From NCBI GenBank assembly GCA_947378515.1, contig CANCKG010000001.1, positions 1 to 15,394 on the forward strand: DNA of 15,394 bases, given 5' to 3'. Below, piece by piece: positions 7,008 through 12,584 of this stretch. The DNA comes from Gammaproteobacteria bacterium (lineage in GTDB: Bacteria > Pseudomonadota > Gammaproteobacteria > CAISUE01). Position 1 is the first letter of the stretch. The number at the start of each line of letters is the position of its first letter. The notes under the pieces were generated by a model. It was given only the letters and a program-made list of their open reading frames with translations. It was not told the DNA's origin and did not search any database. The translations under genes and the position numbers were made by a program.

Positions 7008-8174
7008 ATGGCAAGACATTTTAATCGACAATTGTGGACGATAGAATCTTGTAGTTTTTACCGAGATACGTCAGAAACGATCATTTTACCTTCGCTGGCT
7101 GCGATAGCGATTTATCTATGGGTACCCGTTTTTTGGTTGCAATTAACGATTGCCGCTTTTTTAACCGGCAAAACTGTAGCAAAACTGTTGTTGCTACTAT
7201 TTGAACAGGATAATTGTGGGCCTAAGCGAGTCTTAACTATGGTGCTGGCATTAAGTATAGGCGGGTCGTTGATAGCACTCATTCCCACGGTGCAGTGTTT
7301 AATTGGCGGTCGATTTGTTGAAGGTCTAGGGGTAGGTTGTATTACGGCTATTTCTGCCCTGCTTATTGACAAAAATATTCAAGGTGAATTCGTAAAGAAT
7401 TGGACTAAAATAAGTATGGTGAATGTATGGGTGCCATTGATTGCAACATTTATAGGTGGATTGATTCAATTAACGCTCGGTTGGCAAGCTAATTTCATTG
7501 TAGTAATGATAATGGGTTGTTTGTGTTTAATCGCAATTCATCGTTACATTCCCACTACTAAAGTGGTTAAATATCAACGCGTTAAAATACCATCCGATTG
7601 TTTGATTTTGTTTAAACGCCGAACGATTCTTAATGAAGTGTTAGCGTTTAGTTTTAGTTATGGTACTCAATCGGTAATTTATACCATTACACCGATTTTA
7701 TTTATCACGATATATCACTGGCCAGTTCATTTTTATTGGGTTATTTTAGCGTTTTTTTCAGGTGGTTTTTTTTTAGGAAAGCTGCTGGTTAATTGTTATA
7801 GTGAAGTTTTACAGCGATTTTTTTGTAAATGGTTATTTTTTGCTTTACCGGTACTTGCGTCCTTAGGGTTGATTTGTGTAAATGGCTCAAATCGTGTTAC
7901 GGTGTTATTGAGTATGATATTAATTGGTGTTTGTGGGTTTTCTAAATCGGTATTGTCACCTTTGGTTCTAAATAGTATCAAAAATAAATTTAGCGCGCAT
8001 ATTATTACTGGAACGTCGTTTTTTGGCGTGATTCAATCCGCGGTAGGTGCTGCTTTAGCGTTTATCGCCGCGCGTTATTTTCGCGCCGAAGCGCAAGATT
8101 TGGGCTGGTTATTATTTGTGATCAGTAGTGTAGCGCTAATGCTTTTCAGCGCCAGCTATAGCCGTAATGGTTAA
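7008..8174 (+). CDS. Major facilitator superfamily transporter (divergent)
   Basis: This 388-aa inner-membrane protein has about 12 hydrophobic segments in two groups of six, separated by a basic loop (about 178-205), the usual MFS plan. The segment GGRFVEGLGVGCITAISALLID in the fourth helix resembles the RFLQG-G-G motif of Bcr/CflA-type drug transporters. The usual loop 2-3 motif (GxLaDrxGRR) is replaced by FEQDNCGPKRVL, so it is a divergent member and the substrate cannot be predicted. The ATG starts 2 bp after the mutS stop, so co-transcription is likely. The AGG just before the ATG is too close; GAG at 6996-6998 is the better candidate ribosome site. The stop lies in the first copy of the direct repeat flanking the element at 8188-8324. 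Confidence 0.82.
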   Translation: MARHFNRQLWTIESCSFYRDTSETIILPSLAAIAIYLWVPVFWLQLTIAAFLTGKTVAKLLLLLFEQDNCGPKRVLTMVLALSIGGSLIALIPTVQCLIGGRFVEGLGVGCITAISALLIDKNIQGEFVKNWTKISMVNVWVPLIATFIGGLIQLTLGWQANFIVVMIMGCLCLIAIHRYIPTTKVVKYQRVKIPSDCLILFKRRTILNEVLAFSFSYGTQSVIYTITPILFITIYHWPVHFYWVILAFFSGGFFLGKLLVNCYSEVLQRFFCKWLFFALPVLASLGLICVNGSNRVTVLLSMILIGVCGFSKSVLSPLVLNSIKNKFSAHIITGTSFFGVIQSAVGAALAFIAARYFRAEAQDLGWLLFVISSVALMLFSASYSRNG

Positions 8175-8342
8175 GCTTCTTGTATCTATTCACCACATTT
8201 TCCTATTTCTCGCGTAGATCTACGCCAGTGGCTCCTGTTGCTCTGGGGGATTGTTAAGGGGGAGAACCGCGATTCTCCACCTTAACCTGCACTAGCGCGG
8301 GTTCCCCGCGCGTAGGTGCTGAATGGTTAAGCTTCTTTATCT
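8169..8342. repeat. Long direct repeat flanking a palindromic element (target duplication)
   Basis: GGTTAAGCTTCTTGTATCT (8169-8187) lies directly left of the element and GGTTAAGCTTCTTTATCT (8325-8342) directly right of it. The first 13 bases are identical, and the remainder match with one inserted G. The left copy supplies the MFS stop codon and the right copy the stop codon of the minus-strand membrane protein gene. This is what an insertion with target duplication at abutting convergent stops would leave. Confidence 0.75.
8188..8324 (-). mobile_element. Dispersed palindromic element, complete copy C (MITE-like)
   Basis: This 137-bp non-coding element is bounded by attcaccac (8188-8196) and gtgctgaat (8316-8324), imperfect terminal inverted repeats matching at 8 of 9 positions. 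Inside are the perfect 14-bp palindrome gcgtagatctacgc (8212-8225), a run of G at 8245-8249, the ttaaggggg...ccttaa palindrome (8254-8285) and the GC-rich hairpin gcactagcgcggg...gtaggtgc (8289-8319). Reverse-complemented, it matches copy A at 1-129 block by block. No transposase is encoded, so movement would depend on a source elsewhere. It separates two convergent genes and may also serve as their bidirectional terminator. Confidence 0.72.
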
Positions 8343-8671
8343 AAATGAAATTTATGCAGCAAGCGATGGATCATCGGCGCGATTAATAAAGCCAATGCCG
8401 CGGCAAACATTAAACCACAAAAAAGCGCATAAATACCTGCAAAGAGCTTAGCTATGGTGGTGTGCATGATATCGATTTGCCCCATCCCACAGAGCACCAT
8501 GGCGGCATTCATGAAAGAATCGATAAAGGGTAATTTGGCGATGCGATGATAGCCAGCGATGCCCACGCCTAAAGCAATAATAAACACGCTAGAACCCATA
8601 AAGGTATGAATAATTAAGCGTTTAATAAATGTAGCAATATCAGCGAGTGGTTGATTATGTCGTTCAAACAT
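8327..8671 (-). CDS. Small membrane protein, two helices with pore-like loop
   Basis: This 114-aa conserved-type inner-membrane protein has hydrophobic helices at about 20-45 and 75-98, with the segment FMNAAMVLCGMGQID between them and the ending IAPMIHRLLHKFHLD. The pattern of helix, short re-entrant-like loop, helix resembles a two-TM ion-channel pore module, but the canonical potassium filter (TVGYGD) is absent. From memory, similar short proteins with a GMGP-type loop and an HRxLHxFH tail are widespread and uncharacterised. ATG at 8671 has no clear ribosome site. It starts 41 bp after pilQ ends on the same strand, so it may be the last gene of that operon. The function is unknown. Confidence 0.75.
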   Translation of the reverse strand: MFERHNQPLADIATFIKRLIIHTFMGSSVFIIALGVGIAGYHRIAKLPFIDSFMNAAMVLCGMGQIDIMHTTIAKLFAGIYALFCGLMFAAALALLIAPMIHRLLHKFHLDKEA

Positions 8672-8712
8672 AGCGTGTTGTTGTGTTTTGAGTTGGATGG
8701 TCCTGAGTATAC

Positions 8713-9978
8713 CTAATTATTTACTAAAGTAGGTCGAATAAAAATCAATAATTCGCGTTTTTGGTTTGCTTGGTGCTGATAGCTAAAGAGTCGACCGATG
8801 AATGGTATGTCACTAATAAAGGGAATTCGTTTGACGACTTGTTGTTGATCGATTTCATAAATACCACCAAGAACCACCGTTTGGCCATTATTGACGAATA
8901 CTTGGGTAATAATTTCACGCGTATCGATGGCGGGTACGCCATTGACTTCACGGCTACTGGCTTTATCTTGACTGATTTTAAGGGTTAATAACATCTGCTG
9001 ACGGTTTAAAATTTGCGGGGTAACCGATAGGCTTAACACCGCTTTTTTAAATGCAACGTTGGTCGCTCCACTAGAGGTTTTTTCTTGATAAGGAATATCT
9101 TCACCGGTTTCAATTGACGCGGTTTGACCATTGGTGGTTAACAAATGCGGACTAGCAATGATGTCGCCAAAGCCATTAGCTTCCAAAGCCGATAGCGCTA
9201 AATCTAGGCGATAACCTGCTTGAAGGGGCAGTAAAGCGACGCCGATACTCGCAGCATCACTTGGGTTTGCTGCAAAATCGACATTTAACCGCGCTTTGAC
9301 CGGCACAGTGCCAATGCCGTTTTTTTGCGCTTCATTAGCGCCTTCCAATGTACCACTTAAGTGATGCAAACTGCTTAAACCAAATTGCAGCCCTAAATCG
9401 CGTTCATGAAAAATATCGACCGTCACGATTCGTGCGGTAATCGCAATTTGTGGTGAATTTTGATCTAAATGCTTAAGCAAATTTTGTAAATGGTGAATTT
9501 TACTGGACGTGTCTTCAATCCATAGGCTATTGGTGCGTGAATCGGCACTAATGCTGCCACGCGCCGATAGTAAATGGCTTTCAGGTGTTTTGATTGCCAC
9601 CAACATATCATTGGCTTTGACGTAACGTAAAGCAATATAGACGCGCTGTAAGGGACTTTGATCGTTAATAGGGGCTGGCGTTGCTTCTGTTAACGGGCTG
9701 ATATAAGAAACCGTTCCCCATTGTTGGTAATTCAATTGTTGACTTTGGATGATGAATTGAATTATTTGTGAGAGTGGTACGTGATCGAGATGGATACTCA
9801 TCTCACCTTGAATATTAGGACTGATAATGACATTTTTGTGGCTAAAACGAGCTAGGTTGATTAGTAAAGCACGCGTTGGGACTTGATTGACATCAATGCT
9901 GAGTAAGGGGTCGGTAGGCGCACACTGACAGCTTAAACTTAAGAAAAGCAATGCGATGAGCCAGTATCGTTTAATCAT
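8713..9978 (-). CDS. pilQ: PilQ/HofQ-type outer-membrane secretin
   Basis: It forms the outer-membrane ring through which type IV pili or competence pseudopili and DNA pass. Residues 1-20 are a signal peptide (MIKRYWLIALLFLSLSCQCA). An STN-type domain lies at about 25-95, a secretin N domain at about 110-180 (VYIALRYVKANDMLVAI), and the beta-barrel secretin domain runs from about 185 to the end. The barrel domain has GEDIPYQEKT, VTPQIL and the terminal VVLGGIYE...IPFISDIPFIGRLF signature. At 421 aa it lacks the AMIN domains of full-length PilQ (about 700 aa) and matches the HofQ/ComE size class. Its ATG overlaps the upstream pilO-pilP gene by 8 bp, suggesting translational coupling. The HofQ name fits equally well. 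Confidence 0.93.
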   Translation of the reverse strand: MIKRYWLIALLFLSLSCQCAPTDPLLSIDVNQVPTRALLINLARFSHKNVIISPNIQGEMSIHLDHVPLSQIIQFIIQSQQLNYQQWGTVSYISPLTEATPAPINDQSPLQRVYIALRYVKANDMLVAIKTPESHLLSARGSISADSRTNSLWIEDTSSKIHHLQNLLKHLDQNSPQIAITARIVTVDIFHERDLGLQFGLSSLHHLSGTLEGANEAQKNGIGTVPVKARLNVDFAANPSDAASIGVALLPLQAGYRLDLALSALEANGFGDIIASPHLLTTNGQTASIETGEDIPYQEKTSSGATNVAFKKAVLSLSVTPQILNRQQMLLTLKISQDKASSREVNGVPAIDTREIITQVFVNNGQTVVLGGIYEIDQQQVVKRIPFISDIPFIGRLFSYQHQANQKRELLIFIRPTLVNN

Positions 9979-10807
9979 GACTTAACTCCGAGGGTGCATT
10001 GGCGTGCAATATTAACCTTAACTGGTGTGGGTGGTGATTTGAATCGATGAATTCAGCATATTGTTCGTGTAATTGACTTAAGTGCCACTGTTCAGTGCCA
10101 AGCGTGTCGCCCACCTGCACCAGACGAATGTCTTGATTGGGTAGACGAATCAGTGCTCCGCTATGCACGGCATCACGTAGCAGCCCGAGCCATTCGATTT
10201 GCGCTAAGGGGTAACGAGTTAGGGGAGCGCGCGCGTCAACACTCACGCTAAAAGGATTGCGTGCTAAATACGGTGTTTTGCTAACATGGCAGCACTGCCC
10301 GTGTTGGGTGGTGGAAGCATTCGTCATCAGTATTTTTAAGGTGATGGGCTCATCGTTAGCCGATTGTTGCCATTGCAGAGTATCGATGCGCCAGTCAGAA
10401 GCTTGCTGGCTTAAGTATTTTGTGAACGCCTGAAGTTGCTGATACGTTCCTAAACAGTGAACTTGCCAATGATGCGTATCTACTTGTAATAATTCACGAA
10501 TAAAAACGGGCTGCGCCAGCGCAGTTGTGCTGATACGATCGGCAAAGGCTTGACTGGGTGGTTGCAAGCGATCTTGTTGAATGACTTGCCTTAAATGTCT
10601 AAGTTGATGGATTTCAGTATCGGCTAGGTGGATCTGTAATTGCAGTTGCTGCACGCGTTGATAAGCGTGGTTGACCTGAAGCTGCGTCGGCTTTAATAGG
10701 CTAAAATAGCCACCTAATGCCAGTAGTAAAGCACATAACGTCAAGCCCAGCACGACGTACATTGGCGCCAAAGCCGTTAACAAATGTCTTGCTCGTTTTT
10801 CAGCCAT
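9971..10807 (-). CDS. PilO-PilP fusion, pilus alignment subcomplex
   Basis: This single 278-aa protein covers two normally separate inner-membrane partners. The N-terminal part is PilO-like, with a cytoplasmic stub, a TM helix at about 16-38, a coiled coil at 41-80 and a small periplasmic ferredoxin-like domain at about 85-165. A short linker with Cys172-Cys173 follows. The C-terminal part is PilP-like: RNPF at 183-186 (RDPF in PilP), then YPLAQIEWLGLL, GALIRLPNQDIRLVQVGDTLG and LSQLHEQYAEFID, matching the PilP beta-sandwich that contacts PilQ. PilP is usually a lipoprotein; here the PilO helix anchors it. The length equals that of E. coli HofO plus HofP. No stop or internal ribosome site suggests two proteins. 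ATG 10807 follows GAGAG, 11 bp after pilN. Confidence 0.82.
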   Translation of the reverse strand: MAEKRARHLLTALAPMYVVLGLTLCALLLALGGYFSLLKPTQLQVNHAYQRVQQLQLQIHLADTEIHQLRHLRQVIQQDRLQPPSQAFADRISTTALAQPVFIRELLQVDTHHWQVHCLGTYQQLQAFTKYLSQQASDWRIDTLQWQQSANDEPITLKILMTNASTTQHGQCCHVSKTPYLARNPFSVSVDARAPLTRYPLAQIEWLGLLRDAVHSGALIRLPNQDIRLVQVGDTLGTEQWHLSQLHEQYAEFIDSNHHPHQLRLILHANAPSELSHD

Positions 10808-10818
10808 AATACTCTCGA

Positions 10819-11352
10819 TTATTGCCAGATTAAATTAAGTTGAAATTCCAAATACCCCATTTGATTATGGCTGGCTTTAAGTTGTTGTTGGGTGATGGTG
10901 ATAAACGTCGTGAGTTGTTGTAACCACGTGTTGAAAGCGGCTTCTGATGATACTTGACCGCTTAGTTCACACTTGGTGACACTGACGTTCAGTTGACTCA
11001 AGACTATTTCAGGGTTAATGCTATGGAGAATGTTTTGTAAGTGACACATCAGTTGTTGATTTTGATGGGTGATTAAGCTTACGCGTTGTTGTTGCTTAAG
11101 TATTTGCTGGTGCTGCTGGGTTAATTGTTGAAATTGCTTCACGCTGGGTTGTTTGATGAATAATTGCCGTTGTAGTTGCTGGCTAATTAACGTCCAATGC
11201 CTTTCTCGCCAGAGTAACCAGCCTTCGCTTAAGCCCATTAAACTCAATAATAATCCTAAGCTTATTACCCCAATGTTGAGATAGCGGCGATTAGCGTGAA
11301 GTCGGTGACTAGCTTGCCATGGTAAGATATTAAGCGGTTTTAACGTGTTCAT
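10819..11352 (-). CDS. pilN: PilN/HofN-type pilus assembly protein
   Basis: This 177-aa bitopic inner-membrane protein links cytoplasmic PilM to periplasmic PilO. The N-terminus MNTLKPLNILPWQ contains the PilM-binding motif (I/L)N(L/I)LPW at residues 7-12. A TM helix lies at about 25-47, a Gln-rich coiled coil at about 50-100 and a small alpha/beta domain to the end. I chose ATG 11352 over the TTG at 11382: it puts the LPW motif at the usual distance from the start, has AGG six bases upstream and leaves only a 2-bp gap after the pilM stop. The Gln richness is unusual but consistent across this operon. Confidence 0.88.
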   Translation of the reverse strand: MNTLKPLNILPWQASHRLHANRRYLNIGVISLGLLLSLMGLSEGWLLWRERHWTLISQQLQRQLFIKQPSVKQFQQLTQQHQQILKQQQRVSLITHQNQQLMCHLQNILHSINPEIVLSQLNVSVTKCELSGQVSSEAAFNTWLQQLTTFITITQQQLKASHNQMGYLEFQLNLIWQ

Positions 11353-11354
11353 GA

Positions 11355-11927
11355 TTAGCCTGCTGCCCAGTTGCGCCGACAAGCTAATTTAAGGGCGCGA
11401 AAAACAGCCGTTTGGTGTGAAGGATCAATGGTTGCTAATAAGTGTTGTTGGTCTTCATAGGCTTCAGTTGGACGAGCGTCAAGATAACTCAAGGGTTCAA
11501 GGGCGCTAATGCTTAAGCCGTTGTTTTGCCAAGTCTGACATAGTTCATGGCGTGTTAGTTCCGTTAAGAGCCAGCAGCGAATACTTAAACTATGGGTAGA
11601 ATCGACGTTAATTTTTTCAAGTGTTAAGGTATTGGCGGGGTTGGCTAATAATTCTGGCTTGGCGAGTTTAAGGTAGGCGTGAATCGCCTCTAAAGATAAG
11701 TGTGGTGGAAACTCTTCAGTCCAATGAATGACCAAGGTATCTAAAATAGCGATGGCAATCGGCAAGTGTTGGCAATGGATCCTAAGATAAGCCAGTTGAC
11801 CATGGTAGATCGCTTTGATGTGCCAACGGAACCACTTGCGAGCGACTAAAACTAAACAGTAGTCTTGACTATCTTCTTTAAGCGGGCTTAAGCCAGCAAA
11901 GAGAGCGTTTAAACAGGTCGCGGTCAT
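11355..11927 (-). CDS. Reduced PilM/HofM-like protein
   Basis: It sits exactly where pilM/hofM belongs, directly upstream of pilN. At about 190 aa it is far shorter than PilM (about 350) or HofM (about 260). The beta-hairpin CLVLVARKWFRWHIKAIYHG matches the first lobe of PilM only in shape, and the actin-fold DIGSS phosphate loop is absent. AIHAYLKLAKPELLANPANT followed by CWLLTELTRHELCQTWQNNG and LSISALEPLSYL resembles the middle of PilM (evaa..yLP...., LLVAARRE...AGL.p..le). The second nucleotide-binding lobe is missing; the ending AVFRALKLACRRNW resembles the HofM C-terminus. I prefer ATG 11927, with GAGG nine bases upstream, to ATG 11942. It is either a working minimal PilM or a decaying one. 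Confidence 0.55.
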   Translation of the reverse strand: MTATCLNALFAGLSPLKEDSQDYCLVLVARKWFRWHIKAIYHGQLAYLRIHCQHLPIAIAILDTLVIHWTEEFPPHLSLEAIHAYLKLAKPELLANPANTLTLEKINVDSTHSLSIRCWLLTELTRHELCQTWQNNGLSISALEPLSYLDARPTEAYEDQQHLLATIDPSHQTAVFRALKLACRRNWAAG

Positions 11928-11942
11928 AAGTCCAAGCCTCAT

Positions 11943-11960
11943 TCATGATTAAGATCATGA
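11943..11960. promoter_or_regulatory. 7-bp inverted repeat upstream of the pil operon
   Basis: tcatgat-taag-atcatga forms a perfect 7-bp inverted repeat abutting the first ATG of the pilM-like frame. It could be an operator or a small hairpin in the leader. No convincing -35/-10 pair was found around it; TTGTCG at 11995-12000 (minus strand) followed by TTCATA is the best weak candidate. Confidence 0.3.
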
Positions 11961-12029
11961 CAGTGTAAGCGTAGCTATGAAGACAATGCAGTGGTTAACG
12001 ACAATAAACTCGAGATTATGCTTGATGTC

Positions 12030-12061
12030 GCACCTGCGCGCGGGGAACTTAGCGTAGGTGC
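12030..12061. repeat. Solitary GC-rich palindrome, partial copy D
   Basis: gcacctgcgcgcggggaac-ttagcgtaggtgc is a single hairpin of the type found in copies A (1-31) and C (8289-8319). Its outer 10-bp arms (12030-12039 and 12052-12061) carry one mismatch. The central ttaaggggg palindrome is absent. It lies between uspA and the pil operon and could terminate uspA transcription, as it starts 10 bp after the uspA stop on the minus-strand reading. Confidence 0.65.
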
Positions 12062-12070
12062 ATTTCGTAT

Positions 12071-12523
12071 CTAACAAATTACATCATCGTCACGAATGCG
12101 GATAGTCATAACATCGCACTGGCTGTTATGAATGACCGAATTTGCAGTCGAACCAAGTAATAGACTTAAGCCATGACGACCATGGCTACCAACAATAATT
12201 AAATCGGCATTTTTTTGTGCAGCTTGGTGGAATAGCACGATTTTAGGTGAACCGACTTCAACGACTTGGTTTTCGGATTTGATGCCAACCTTAGTACATA
12301 CTTTCGCTAATTCTTCTTTCGCTATGGCCAACAGTTCTGCTTCAACATTGATTAAGCTAGGGTAAGCTTGGCCAATGCCGTAGGCATTCATGTGTTCAAT
12401 CGCATGAACTACCGTCAATTGCGTATCGAATAAGGTGGCTAAGGCGATGGCTTTGGTTAAGACGGTCAGGTCACACTCGGGGTGCAAATCAAGACCTAAA
12501 ATAAGATGACGATAGATGCTCAT
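12071..12523 (-). CDS. uspA: Universal stress protein, UspA family
   Basis: This 150-aa single-domain cytosolic protein has the Rossmann-like Usp fold, starting MSIYRHLILGLDLH with the nucleotide-contacting Asp. The ATP-binding loop VGSHGRHGLSLLLGSTANSV fits the G-2x-G-8/9x-G(S/T) pattern of ATP-binding Usp proteins, followed by CDVMTIRIRD. Such proteins are usually induced by starvation, oxidative stress or growth arrest. ATG 12523 has a strong AAGGAGT (12531-12537) at good spacing. It follows fadE by 61 bp on the same strand with a weak hairpin between, so partial read-through is likely. The symbol denotes the family; E. coli-type UspA itself lacks this ATP loop. Confidence 0.9.
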   Translation of the reverse strand: MSIYRHLILGLDLHPECDLTVLTKAIALATLFDTQLTVVHAIEHMNAYGIGQAYPSLINVEAELLAIAKEELAKVCTKVGIKSENQVVEVGSPKIVLFHQAAQKNADLIIVGSHGRHGLSLLLGSTANSVIHNSQCDVMTIRIRDDDVIC

Positions 12524-12551
12524 GATAGTTACTCCTTAAAAAGTGTTTAAC

Positions 12552-12579
12552 AGAGTATCCCATGGTCTATGGGTATTCT
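12552..12579 (-). terminator. Weak stem-loop between fadE and uspA
   Basis: agagtatcccat (12552-12563) pairs with atgggtattct (12569-12579) over 11 bp with one bulged T and one G-T pair, around a 5-nt loop. Read on the minus strand, a TTTTT tract follows about 11 bases later (12538-12542), overlapping the uspA leader. The spacing is poor for a strict intrinsic terminator, so it could be an attenuator or partial terminator. Confidence 0.4.
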
Positions 12580-12584
12580 GCAAG

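Noticed and set aside
11353..11382. Upstream TTG start for pilN giving 187 aa
   Set aside because: It would overlap the pilM-like gene, lacks the expected spacing to the LPW motif and uses a poor start, whereas ATG 11352 has AGG at good distance.
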